DNA of 24,788 nt from JAWLHJ01 sp040904945 (GCA_040904945.1 JBBDSM010000121.1:1-24788), one strand, 5' to 3'; positions 15,301-22,141 are shown, counted from the first letter of the stretch. Notes: generated by a model from the letters alone, not told the origin. Translations and numbers: made by a program.

Positions 15301-15863
15301 GGATCGTGGTGAACAACGCGATCATCCTCATCGACTACATCGACATCCTGCGCGCCCGCGACGGCATGGCCCGGCGGGAGGCGCTGGTGCAGGGCGGCAA
15401 GACGCGTTTCCGGCCGGTGGTCCTGACGGCGATCACGACGGCGCTCGGCCTCGTGCCGTTGGCCATCGGACTGAACTTCGACTTCTTCGGGCTCTACGGG
15501 TCGCTCAGCCCCGAGTTGTACTGGGGCGGCGAGCAGGCCGCCTGGTGGGGGCCGATGGCGGTCGCGATCATCGCGGGCGTGCTGTTCGCGACGTTCCTCA
15601 CCCTCGTGCTCGTGCCCGTGATGTACTCGCTGGTCGACGACTTCGCCGCCTTCTTCAAGCGCTACTATGTCCGCGGTGACAACGAAGGTCAGGACGTGAG
15701 CGCGACGTCGGGGTCCGACTCCGGGAGTCCGGTGGGCGCGGAGGACGAGGACGTGGAGCCATGGGTGGTCGAGCCCGAGCCGGTGGGCGCCCGCCGCTCC
15801 AGCGAGCGGGGTCGGCGTCCGATGGGGGGACCCGGGCTCGACCCGGCGCCTGAAGCAGGATAG
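12312..15863 (+). CDS. RND-family efflux pump with an extra membrane hairpin and acidic tail
   Basis: This 1,183-residue inner-membrane pump exports substrates using proton influx. TM1 lies near residues 28-48 and is followed by a large porter domain and the TM2-6 block, with LGMLVDNAIVVVENIY in TM4. Asp411 matches the first of AcrB's two proton-relay aspartates (D407), but the second position is Asn412, as in metal-type and several non-AcrB RND pumps. Between TM6 and TM7 an extra pair of hydrophobic helices (about 516-555, LIGTAGLVLLAVAG and WLTAVLIVATAGILWAL) is inserted. TM10 carries GIVVNNAIILIDYID. A hydrophilic, acidic, Ser/Pro-rich tail of about 60 residues ends the protein. GTG 12306 is an alternative start. 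Confidence 0.94.
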   Translation: MTDRTKGYLERFKEFGPASFAVEHKTSVLVLLVIITILGVFSYRATPKESFPELPIPMIAVNTMYPGVSPADIESQITRVLEEDLSTISDIDVLSSTSVEGYSSIVAEFGTSIDLDEALQKVREKVDLAKPDLPADAEEPTILEFNFSEVPIMQVNLSGEYGLVRLKELAEDLQDRLEQIPNVLRADLRGGLEREVKVDVDLVRMQFYGLALNDVVDAIREENVNVPGGAIDVGSAKYLLRVDGEFDDPSVIEDLVVSVSDGRAVYVRDIASVDFGFAERESFARLGGNAVVTLDVVKRAGVNIIETSAQVNEAIESMEALFPPTTRIEITSDQTEQIEDMVSSLENNILSGLILIVAVLLFFLGLGNSIFVAISIPVSMFLSFIVLKGLGISMNMVVLFSLILALGMLVDNAIVVVENIYRFLEEGWDRVNAAKKATGEVAIPVIAATATTLAAFAPLLFWPGEVGSFMGYMPKTLMITLTSSLFVALVIVPTLCAMFMKLDGTPREPMTPAMRWTLIGTAGLVLLAVAGANWLTAVLIVATAGILWALHRFLLDRMGRAFQDRTLPYAIDRLYEPSLRWALDHRWVLLGGTVVVFFVTAAAFTRFNAGVEFFPESMPPAQIIVDIEAPVGTRAEVTDEVVRRIEETLEGFEGSRDWESIVAVTGSGGGGGNFMAGGPGGPEAGRVSVSLVDFQDREDDAFEVLAALQSSLGTDIAGATITVDKPAEGPAQGSPVSVEIVGEEPETLQRLSDRVLAVLEDSPVYPKLVGLESDLDAARAELSIHVDRERAALYDLSTMEVGNAVRGAINGVEAAKYRTGNDEYDIIVRLSEQYRHDIESLRDLTVMAEGGIQVPLVQLADWTVEDGFGSIKRKDQERMATITSDVAAGLNSNAVLGEVQQVLADFQANELPPGYTLRYTGQSEDQAEAQAFLGGAFLTALMLIAFILISQFNSVVKPVIILTSVIMSTVGVLLGLMIFQMPFGIINTGVGIISLAGIVVNNAIILIDYIDILRARDGMARREALVQGGKTRFRPVVLTAITTALGLVPLAIGLNFDFFGLYGSLSPELYWGGEQAAWWGPMAVAIIAGVLFATFLTLVLVPVMYSLVDDFAAFFKRYYVRGDNEGQDVSATSGSDSGSPVGAEDEDVEPWVVEPEPVGARRSSERGRRPMGGPGLDPAPEAG

Positions 15864-15874
15864 CGGCCGGACAC

Positions 15875-15905
15875 GGGGGCGACCGGGACAGCACCGGTCG
15901 CCCCC
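15875..15905 (+). terminator. Strong GC hairpin after the efflux operon
   Basis: GGGGGCGACCGG (15875-15886) pairs perfectly with CCGGTCGCCCCC (15894-15905) around a 7-base loop, 12 bases after the pump stop. There is no U-tract. It may terminate transcription or protect the 3' end of the mRNA. Confidence 0.65.
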
Positions 15906-15944
15906 CGTCACGGCGACGAATGCGTAACGGATTTGTGACGGGCC

Positions 15945-15973
15945 TTGCCGGTCCTCCCCCTCGCTTCGACAAT
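15945..15973 (+). promoter_or_regulatory. Promoter of the sigma-like gene
   Basis: TTGCCG (15945-15950, 4/6) and GACAAT (15968-15973, 4/6) are 17 bases apart. Only five bases separate the -10 from the ATG at 15979, so the predicted +1 is on or next to the start codon and the mRNA would be leaderless. No Shine-Dalgarno sequence is present. Confidence 0.5.
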
Positions 15974-15978
15974 GGGTC

Positions 15979-16332
15979 ATGCGCGACTCGACGACTAGTT
16001 ATCTGAGTGGTGCCAGCGTGGGCGAGCTGGTAAGCACGGCCAGTTTGGAGCCCGTGCTCGACGCGGATTTGGAGGCCGAATTGGCCCGGCGCGTGAGCGC
16101 TGGTGACACCGTGGCGCTCGAGCGCCTGGTCATGGGGAACCTGCGGGTCGCGGTCGACGAGGCCATCCGCAATCGGGGCCTCGGACAGCCTCAGCGGGCC
16201 CTCGTCCGACACGGTGTCGGCGTCCTGATCGAGGCCGCGCGCGTGTACGACCCGGCCCAGCACGGCTCCTTCTCCCGCTTCGCCAGCGGGCGAGTTCGGC
16301 GCGCCATCTCCGACGACGTCGCCGACGCCTGA
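15979..16332 (+). CDS. Sigma-70 region 1.2-2.3-like protein lacking regions 3 and 4
   Basis: The 117-residue protein aligns by eye along its whole length with the middle of primary sigma factors. LEAELARRVSAGDTVALERL (32-50) resembles region 1.2. GNLRVAVDEAIRNRGLG (53-69) matches region 2.1 (NLRLVVSIAKKYRGRGL). ALVRHGVGVLIEAARVYDP (74-92) matches region 2.2 (DLIQEGNIGLIRAVEKFDP). GSFSRFASGRVRRAI (96-110) matches region 2.3 (FSTYATWWIRQAI). It stops there, without regions 3 or 4. The core-binding D and E of DLIQEG are Ala74 and His78, and the Trp-Trp pair that melts the -10 is Gly104-Arg105, so it is unlikely to be an ordinary sigma factor. It might bind core RNA polymerase or a sigma partner as a modulator. 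It is monocistronic, bracketed by hairpins at 15875-15905 and 16340-16359. The homology is visual; the role is inferred. Confidence 0.75.
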   Translation: MRDSTTSYLSGASVGELVSTASLEPVLDADLEAELARRVSAGDTVALERLVMGNLRVAVDEAIRNRGLGQPQRALVRHGVGVLIEAARVYDPAQHGSFSRFASGRVRRAISDDVADA

Positions 16333-16339
16333 GCGCTCC

Positions 16340-16359
16340 CGGCCGTCCCTCGACGGCCG
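16340..16359 (+). terminator. GC hairpin after the sigma-like gene
   Basis: CGGCCGTC (16340-16347) pairs perfectly with GACGGCCG (16352-16359) around loop CCTC, eight bases after the stop codon. No U-tract follows. Confidence 0.6.
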
Positions 16360-16451
16360 CACCACCCCAGCGGATCTTCACCCCAGCCGGCACGACTGTT
16401 CTATTCCTTCCGAGGCCTTAGTGAACCTTCGGTGGGACTGGACGATTCCCG

Positions 16452-17399
16452 ATGCGACTCCCGGCGCGAACCATCTTGGTCACCTTGTTGCTCGCCGCGA
16501 CGTTCCACGCGACGGGCGCGTCCGTCGCTCAGGGCCAGCAGGCCCGCCAGGGGCTGCTCAGCCTGGAGGATGCGCGACTCTTCTACGAGGTGCGCGGAGA
16601 GGGTGATCCGATCATCGTGGTGCATGGCGGACCGGGGCTGGACCACCGGTACCTCCGCCCCGGCCTCGACGTGCTCGCTTCCCGTAACTCGCTCGTCTAC
16701 TACGATCAGCGCGGGACTGGGCGCTCGCTCACAGAGGTCGGTCCGGAGACGGTGAACGTCGACGCCTTCGTCGGAGACATCGAAGCGCTCCGCGAGGCGT
16801 TGGGCTTCGAGCGGGTACACGTGCTCACGCACTCCTTCGGGTCGAAGATCGGCCTCGCCTACGCCCGGGCCTATCCCGACCGGGTGCGGTCCCTGATTCT
16901 CCTCAATCCTGTCGATCCGGGCACCCGATACGCCCAGGAGACCCAGACGCGTCGCCTCGCCGCGCGCACGCCGGCCGATTCGGTGGCGCTGTCGGAGCTC
17001 ACCACCTCCGAAGGGTATGCCGCCCGCGACCCCGGCACGCTCGGCCGTGTGTTCGAGGTCGCGTTCCGCGCGGCCATGCGTGATCCGGAAAACGTGGCGC
17101 AGCTCGACCTCGACCTCGAGCCGAATACGGCGCGTCACGGCCAGGACATCGCCGAGCTGTTGGGCCGCGAGCTGGGGAGCACGGACGGATGGGCCGCGCT
17201 CGGTGACGTCCAGGCGCCCGTGCTGGTGGTTCATGGCCGTCACGACCTGCCGCCGCTCGAGATGTCGACGGAGCTGGCCGAGAGCCTGCCCGACGGGCGG
17301 CTGGAGGTTCTGGACAGCGGCCACTTTTCCTACGTCGAGGACCGGGACGGGCTCCTGGCCGCCGTGGCGGGCTTCCTGGCATCGCTACCGCGCTCATGA
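16452..17399 (+). CDS. Exported alpha/beta hydrolase, proline iminopeptidase-like
   Basis: This 315-residue protein has a signal peptide (residues 1-26, TILVTLLLAATFHATGASVAQ), so it acts in the periplasm or outside the cell. HGGPG at 58-62 is the oxyanion motif of the proline iminopeptidase (S33) branch and YYDQRGTGRS at 83-92 is another hallmark. The nucleophile is Ser128 in THSFGS (usually GHSWG or GHSLG), Asp265 lies in HGRHDLPP and His291 in SGHFSYVE, so the triad is complete. It may cleave N-terminal proline or another ester or amide; true substrate specificity cannot be read. The stop overlaps the start of the small membrane protein by four bases. Confidence 0.88.
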   Translation: MRLPARTILVTLLLAATFHATGASVAQGQQARQGLLSLEDARLFYEVRGEGDPIIVVHGGPGLDHRYLRPGLDVLASRNSLVYYDQRGTGRSLTEVGPETVNVDAFVGDIEALREALGFERVHVLTHSFGSKIGLAYARAYPDRVRSLILLNPVDPGTRYAQETQTRRLAARTPADSVALSELTTSEGYAARDPGTLGRVFEVAFRAAMRDPENVAQLDLDLEPNTARHGQDIAELLGRELGSTDGWAALGDVQAPVLVVHGRHDLPPLEMSTELAESLPDGRLEVLDSGHFSYVEDRDGLLAAVAGFLASLPRS

Positions 17400-17614
17400 C
17401 GGACGGCGGGTCGCCCTGGAGGCGGGTCGGCATCGTGCTGGCGGTCTACGCCGGCTGCGCGCTCCTGTTGCTGCCCGCGCTGGTTGCGCTCCAACGGCTC
17501 CTCATCCTGCCTGAGCTCTTCCTCGAGCTCGCACGGATCGGGCTCTGGCTCGGGGTGCCGCTGGCGGTCGTGCTCGCGTGGCGCTATCCGGACATCGGGA
17601 ACGGGCCGGGCTGA
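17396..17614 (+). CDS. Small two-helix membrane protein coupled to the hydrolase
   Basis: The 72-residue protein overlaps the hydrolase stop in an ATGA, a typical sign of translational coupling. It has two hydrophobic segments (about residues 11-32, VGIVLAVYAGCALLLLPALVAL, and 46-62, GLWLGVPLAVVLAWRY) with short charged ends. No family was recognised. It could help anchor or export a partner, but its position is the only evidence for a link with the hydrolase. Confidence 0.6.
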   Translation: MTDGGSPWRRVGIVLAVYAGCALLLLPALVALQRLLILPELFLELARIGLWLGVPLAVVLAWRYPDIGNGPG

Positions 17615-17643
17615 CGGGCCGCATTCCAGGCGCCGGCGGGCGT

Positions 17644-18126
17644 TCAGCCGGGCGGCGACAGTCGCCAAAACGCCCTGACCACCGCCACGATCTCGTTGGA
17701 CGCGTCGAAGATCTCGGCCACGGCTTCGTGGTCGATGGGCGCCGACACCGTCGGGATCTCGACATGCGCCTCCGCTCGGAGCGGCCCTCGAGCCTTCTTG
17801 CGGTACTCGACCTCGATCCGGGTGACGATGCCGCGGACGCCTCCGGCAAGGCCCGTGAGGGTAGCCAGCCCGGACGTGAGCTCGCCCAGATTCGCCAGCG
17901 CGATGGCGTGCACGGAGGCCAGGTGGTTCCGGACCTTCCGGCGATCCTTCAAGGCCAGCACGGCGTGCCCGGGCTCGAGCGTCAACACCCGGGCGCCGAT
18001 GGTGCCGCTGTAGGGCACCATGCGCCCCAGCATGCGGCTGAAGAGCCACGCGCCCCCGGGAAGGCGGCGTAGCCGGTTCCACTGGGCCAGAATGCGTGAG
18101 CCTGGCGCGGCTGCCGGAGAGGACAA
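17644..18126 (-). CDS. DUF4442 hotdog-fold protein (thioesterase-like)
   Basis: This 160-residue cytoplasmic protein has the DUF4442 pattern: PYSGTIGARVLTLEPGHAVL (about 38-57), then DRRKVRNHLASVHAIALANLGELTSG with the conserved Asn-His and the hotdog helix, then GIVTRIEVEYRKKARGPLRAEAHV. Relatives are thioesterase-like and probably act on acyl-CoA or acyl-ACP; activity is unproven. The start codon is TTG at 18126, chosen because AGGAG (plus 18133-18137) lies six bases upstream and the next Met would remove the N-terminal helix. It converges with the small membrane protein gene and is divergent from the MATE gene. Confidence 0.85.
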   Translation of the reverse strand: MSSPAAAPGSRILAQWNRLRRLPGGAWLFSRMLGRMVPYSGTIGARVLTLEPGHAVLALKDRRKVRNHLASVHAIALANLGELTSGLATLTGLAGGVRGIVTRIEVEYRKKARGPLRAEAHVEIPTVSAPIDHEAVAEIFDASNEIVAVVRAFWRLSPPG

Positions 18127-18263
18127 GGGGATCTCCTGAGGGCGACGTGAAGGGAACCAACCTTCGCGCGTGTCGCTTCAAGGAGCAACTCGCCGCATGG
18201 GACCTGGGCGCCGTGCCCGACACAGGTCTTCCAACCCGTCGCCGGTAGGGCGATCGTCCGACG

Positions 18264-19667
18264 ATGAACACGTTCCAACCGCCGCCGCGCCCCGCGCGAG
18301 TGGCCGAGTTCAAGCCCGAGCGCGCCGACCTCGACGCCCTGTTGGGGTTGGCGCTCCCCATCGCGCTCATCCAGGTGGGGATGATGTCCATGGGGGTCGT
18401 CGACACCATCATGGTGGGGCGTGTTTCCGCCACCGACCTGGCGGCGGTGGCCATCGGAAATCTGTACTTCTTCGGTGTCGCGGTGTTCGGCATGGGCGTG
18501 CTCTTCGCCCTCGATCCGGTGGTGTCACAGGCCGTGGGGGCGGACGACGAGGTGGGCGTGGCGCGCGCGGTCCAGCGCGGTCTGATCATCGCGGCCGGGC
18601 TCACCGCGCTCGGCACGGTCCTCCTCCTGCCCGCAGAGCCGGCGCTGACGGCGGCGCGCCAACCCGTCGAGGTGGTTCCCGTCGCAGCCGGCTACGCGCG
18701 AGCGCTCATCGGAGGCGTGTTCCCGTTCTACGCCTTCGTGGTGCTGCGCCAGAGTCTGCAGGCCATGGGCCACGTGCGAGCGATCCTCGTCACGGTGTTG
18801 CTCGCCAATCTCTTCAACGTGCTCTTGAACTGGATCCTGGTGTTCGGGAACCTGGGCGCGCCTGCCATGGGCGCGGTGGGGTCGTCATGGGCCACCACGT
18901 TCAGCCGATGGTTCATGACCCTGGTGCTCCTGGCGGGAAGCTGGAGTCTCCTCCGCCCGGCCGTCGTGCCGCTTCGCCCTGAGGCTGCCCGCCTGAAACC
19001 CATGATGCGCGTGCTCACGGTGGGTGCTCCCATCGGCGCGCAGCAGTTCCTCGAGTTCGGGGTCTTCGGCGCGGCGGGTCTCCTCATGGGATGGATGGGC
19101 ACCATCGCGGTCGCGAGCCATCAGGTCGCGCTTCAGCTCGCGGCGCTCACCTTCATGGTGCCTGTGGGGGTCGCTCAGGCCACGAGCGTGCTCGTAGGGC
19201 AGGCGGTGGGGCGCGCCGATCCCCCGGCCGCTCGCCGCTCGGCCGGTGCCGGTATCCTCATCGGTGCGGGCTTCATGGTGGTGACCGCCGGGGTATTCCT
19301 GGCCTTTCCCGCGGAGCTCGCGCGATGGTTCAGCAATGACATGGAAGTCGTTGCAGTCGCAGCGGTTCTACTTCCCATTGCGGGCGTGTTCCAGGTGTTC
19401 GACGGCCTTCAGGTCGTGGCGTCGGGCGCGCTCCGAGGCGTGGCGGACACCCGGGTGCCGATGGTGCTCACCCTGGTGGGCTTCTGGTTCGTCGGGCTCC
19501 CCGTGAGCGCCTGGCTCGGCTTCCGCACCGACCTCGGACCGCCCGGCATCTGGTGGGGCCTCGCCATCGGCATCGGCGTGGTCGGGATCCTTCTGGTGGG
19601 GCGGGTGCGCGCGAGGTTCGGGCGTGCGCTCCGCCGTCTGGTCATCGACGAAGCCACGGTCCACTGA
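18264..19667 (+). CDS. MATE-family multidrug efflux transporter (NorM-like)
   Basis: The 467-residue protein has twelve predicted membrane helices in two pseudo-symmetric halves of six. Half one begins LLGLALPIALIQVGMMSMGVVDTIMVGRV (about residues 30-58), with the MATE signature and the Asp at the end of TM1. Half two begins VLTVGAPIGAQQFLEFGVFGAAGLLMGWMG. It would antiport organic cations against sodium or protons across the inner membrane. It is not linked to an obvious regulator. No good Shine-Dalgarno sequence precedes the ATG. Full length matches the family norm of 440-480. Confidence 0.93.
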   Translation: MNTFQPPPRPARVAEFKPERADLDALLGLALPIALIQVGMMSMGVVDTIMVGRVSATDLAAVAIGNLYFFGVAVFGMGVLFALDPVVSQAVGADDEVGVARAVQRGLIIAAGLTALGTVLLLPAEPALTAARQPVEVVPVAAGYARALIGGVFPFYAFVVLRQSLQAMGHVRAILVTVLLANLFNVLLNWILVFGNLGAPAMGAVGSSWATTFSRWFMTLVLLAGSWSLLRPAVVPLRPEAARLKPMMRVLTVGAPIGAQQFLEFGVFGAAGLLMGWMGTIAVASHQVALQLAALTFMVPVGVAQATSVLVGQAVGRADPPAARRSAGAGILIGAGFMVVTAGVFLAFPAELARWFSNDMEVVAVAAVLLPIAGVFQVFDGLQVVASGALRGVADTRVPMVLTLVGFWFVGLPVSAWLGFRTDLGPPGIWWGLAIGIGVVGILLVGRVRARFGRALRRLVIDEATVH

Positions 19668-19759
19668 CCACGGTGCGGGTCGCCGCGGTTGCCGTGGCGG
19701 AGGCCGGGGACGAGCTTTTCGCATCCGGCCGTTCCGTCGACCCGCCAGCCCCACCGCCG

Positions 19760-20326
19760 ATGTCATTCACGTTCGAGCCCCTGGAGATCCCGGACGTGGT
19801 CCTGGTGCGCCCCAAGCGGCACCATGACGGGAGAGGGTGGTTCATGGAGCAGTTCCGTCAGAGCGCGTTTCTCGAGGCGGGTATCGACGTGCGCTTCGTT
19901 CAGGACAACGCGGTCCGCTCCACCGGTGGCGTGCTTCGTGGGATGCACTTTCAGCTCGATCCGGCGCCGCAGGGGAAGCTCGTGTCGGTCCTCCGGGGGC
20001 GCGTCTTCGATGTCGCCGTGGATATCCGGACGGGTTCTCCGACCTTCGGCCGGTGGGTCGGACGGACCCTCGACGAGGAGGAAGGCGCCGGGCTCTGGAT
20101 CCCGGAGGGCTTCGCGCACGGCTACTGCGTGTTGAGCGAAGGCGCCGACGTGACGTACAAGGTCACGGCCGAGTACCGCGCGGACCTCGACCGCGGCTTC
20201 CGGTGGGACGACCCCGACGTGGGCATCGAATGGCCCGTGGAGACCCCGGTACTGTCCGATCGGGACGCGGATCTGCCAGCACTCTCGGAGATCGGCAGCC
20301 CGTTCGCGCGGGGCGTGCGCGGATGA
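19760..20326 (+). CDS. rfbC: dTDP-4-dehydrorhamnose 3,5-epimerase (RmlC/RfbC) family
   Basis: The 188-residue cupin enzyme epimerises dTDP-4-keto-6-deoxyglucose at C3 and C5 in dTDP-L-rhamnose synthesis. Key positions match RmlC almost number for number: the catalytic base His63 in GMHFQ, Tyr133 in VTYKV and Asp169 near the C-terminus. IPEGFAHGY (114-122) and DDPDVGIEWP (150-159) are also classic. The ATG at 19760 gives the usual N-terminus (FEPLEIPDVVLVRPKRHHDG). The other rhamnose genes (rmlA, B, D) are not nearby, so it may serve another 6-deoxysugar or share substrate with a distant cluster. Its stop overlaps the next gene in an ATGA. Confidence 0.92.
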   Translation: MSFTFEPLEIPDVVLVRPKRHHDGRGWFMEQFRQSAFLEAGIDVRFVQDNAVRSTGGVLRGMHFQLDPAPQGKLVSVLRGRVFDVAVDIRTGSPTFGRWVGRTLDEEEGAGLWIPEGFAHGYCVLSEGADVTYKVTAEYRADLDRGFRWDDPDVGIEWPVETPVLSDRDADLPALSEIGSPFARGVRG

Positions 20327-21018
20327 GCGAGGCGGGTCGACGAGTGGGGAAAGAGCAGCGGATCGAGGTGCCGAAGACCGCGCGCTATCTGACGCTCGGA
20401 CCCACGGACGCCACGGACCTCTGGATCGTGTTGCACGGCTACGGACAGCTCGCCGGGCGCTTCCTGCGCCGCTTCGCCCCCATCGACGACGAGACCCGTC
20501 GCATCGTGGCCCCCGAGGCGCTGTCGCGCTTCTACGTGGGGAACGACCCCGGGCGTCACGGGCCGGAGTCGGTCGTCGGAGCGACGTGGATGACCCGTGA
20601 GGCACGCGAGGACGAGATCGGGGACTACGTCCGGTATCTCGACCTCCTGGCCGAGCGGGTGCGGGAAGAGGCTGCGGGGGAGGGTAAACGCGAAGTCCGC
20701 CTGACCGTTTTGGGCTTCTCGCAGGGCGTGGCGACCGCGGCCCGTTGGACGACCATGGGGCGGGTGACGCCCCAACGCTTGATCCTCTGGGCCGACTTTC
20801 TGCCTCCGGACCTGGATCTCGCGGCGGCCCACCGTCGCTGGGAAGGTGTCGAGGTCGTGCTGGCCCGTGGGGATGACGATCGCGCGCTCGGGAACCGCCA
20901 GCTGGCCGACGAGGAGCAGGCCCGGATCGAGAGGTTGGGAGGGACCGTGCGGACCATCCGGTATGCCGGCGGGCACGACATCGAGCCGGAGCCCCTGCTG
21001 GAGCTGGCCCGGAGCTGA
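20323..21018 (+). CDS. Phospholipase/carboxylesterase-family alpha/beta hydrolase
   Basis: This 231-residue cytoplasmic protein has an oxyanion HGYGQ (38-42), a nucleophile Ser133 in GFSQG (typical of the carboxylesterase/acyl-protein thioesterase branch, YpfH-like), an acidic residue in RGDDDR (Asp184 region) and His218 in AGGHDI. The triad is complete and the length is normal for the group. It starts inside the epimerase stop codon (ATGA), so it is translated from the same mRNA. No substrate can be assigned, and a sugar-acyl role would be a guess from the neighbour only. Confidence 0.86.
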   Translation: MSEAGRRVGKEQRIEVPKTARYLTLGPTDATDLWIVLHGYGQLAGRFLRRFAPIDDETRRIVAPEALSRFYVGNDPGRHGPESVVGATWMTREAREDEIGDYVRYLDLLAERVREEAAGEGKREVRLTVLGFSQGVATAARWTTMGRVTPQRLILWADFLPPDLDLAAAHRRWEGVEVVLARGDDDRALGNRQLADEEQARIERLGGTVRTIRYAGGHDIEPEPLLELARS

Positions 21019-21032
21019 ACCGGGTCGCCGGT
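21019..21032. terminator. Small hairpin between convergent genes
   Basis: ACCGG (21019-21023) and CCGGT (21028-21032) form a 5-base stem with a GTCG loop in the 19-base gap between the stop codons of the hydrolase and murB. It may serve both directions; the evidence is weak. Confidence 0.3.
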
Positions 21033-21037
21033 CGCTT

Positions 21038-21985
21038 CTAGAACGATCCCACCAAGCCGATCTCGGGCTCGAGCTCGTATCCGGTCTGCTTCGACACCGT
21101 CTCCTGGGCGAGATCGATGAGCGCCCGCACCTCCGCGGCCTTCGCCCCACCCAGGTTCACGATGATGTTGGCATGCTTCTGGAAGATGCCGGCCGCGCCG
21201 TGGACGTGGCCTCTCAGCCCACATTGGTCGATGAGCCGCCCGGCTCCGACGCCTTCGATCTTCTTGAAAATCGATCCAGCGGAAGGGTAGAGCCATAAAT
21301 CGGGGTGTCGGTCGTCGCGCCACTCGAGGTTCTCCCGGACCACCCGGCGGAGCTCCTCCACCGGCGCAGGCTCCAGGCGGAACGTCGCCGATAGCACCAG
21401 ATCGCGGCGACGGTGCAGGATGCTCTGGTCGTAGCCGAACTCGAAGTAGTCCACGCCGACCGTGCGGTGCTCGCCCTCCTCGGTGAAGATCTCCGCCGAT
21501 TCCAGGATCTCCTCGATGAATACCGTCCGCTCACGGGCGGGCGCGGGCGAGAGGAAATGGAGGTTCTGCCAGAGCGCGCCGCCCACCGTGCTCGGGATGC
21601 CGACGAAGTGATGGAGCCCGCCGAGTCCTCGCGCGACCGTCATGTCCGTGAGATCCGGGTAGGTCCGCACGCCGGCGCCGACGCGGATGCGGCCGCCGTC
21701 CAACTCCTCGATCCCGTCCAACTCGCAGCGGACGACGAGACCTCTGAAGCCCTGATCTCCCACCAGGATGTTCGCACCCGTTCCGAGCACGAAGCACGGC
21801 ACGCCCAGCTCCTCGGCCGACGTCACGGCATCGACGAGATCCTCAGGCGTCCGCGCCCTCAGGAACAAGTCGGCCGGACCACCGATTCGGAAGGTCGTGA
21901 AGGGCGCGAGAGGCACGTTCCGCTGAAGGCGGCTCGGACTGAGGCGGGCCGAAAGCGCATCGACCGTGCTCTTGTCGAGGGGCAT
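21038..21985 (-). CDS. murB: UDP-N-acetylenolpyruvoylglucosamine reductase (MurB)
   Basis: The 315-residue flavoenzyme performs the second committed step of peptidoglycan precursor synthesis: NADPH-dependent reduction of enolpyruvyl-UDP-GlcNAc to UDP-MurNAc. FAD-binding signatures TTFRIGGPADLFL (30-42), LGTGANILVGDQGFRGLVV (67-85) and GIPSTVGGAL (129-138) are present. The proton donor is Ser238 in YPSAGSIFK and the catalytic Glu is Glu308 in ELEPEIGLVG. After GGAL the usual NAGAYGGE is replaced by WQNLHFLSPAPARERTVFIE, so it is a variant of the loop. It is not in a division and cell wall cluster. AAGGAA precedes the start. Confidence 0.93.
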   Translation of the reverse strand: MPLDKSTVDALSARLSPSRLQRNVPLAPFTTFRIGGPADLFLRARTPEDLVDAVTSAEELGVPCFVLGTGANILVGDQGFRGLVVRCELDGIEELDGGRIRVGAGVRTYPDLTDMTVARGLGGLHHFVGIPSTVGGALWQNLHFLSPAPARERTVFIEEILESAEIFTEEGEHRTVGVDYFEFGYDQSILHRRRDLVLSATFRLEPAPVEELRRVVRENLEWRDDRHPDLWLYPSAGSIFKKIEGVGAGRLIDQCGLRGHVHGAAGIFQKHANIIVNLGGAKAAEVRALIDLAQETVSKQTGYELEPEIGLVGSF

Positions 21986-22023
21986 CTCTTCGGACGTTCC
22001 TTGGTGGGGGTGGGCGGTGCATC

Positions 22024-22029
22024 ACTATA
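22024..22029 (-). promoter_or_regulatory. -10 element of the murB promoter
   Basis: The minus strand reads TATAGT here (5/6 to the -10 consensus), 38 bases upstream of the murB ATG, which would give a normal leader of about 32 bases containing the Shine-Dalgarno sequence. No good -35 hexamer lies at 16-18 bases, so the call is tentative. Confidence 0.35.
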
Positions 22030-22141
22030 GCCGCGGCCCGGTCGGGCTGGTACCGTCCCGTGCGGCCCCGTACTTTCGCTCCCTGCAGCGCCCGTTCCGA
22101 CTTCGAGACCCGAAGGAACCGTCATCGCCGGAGGCTGATTC

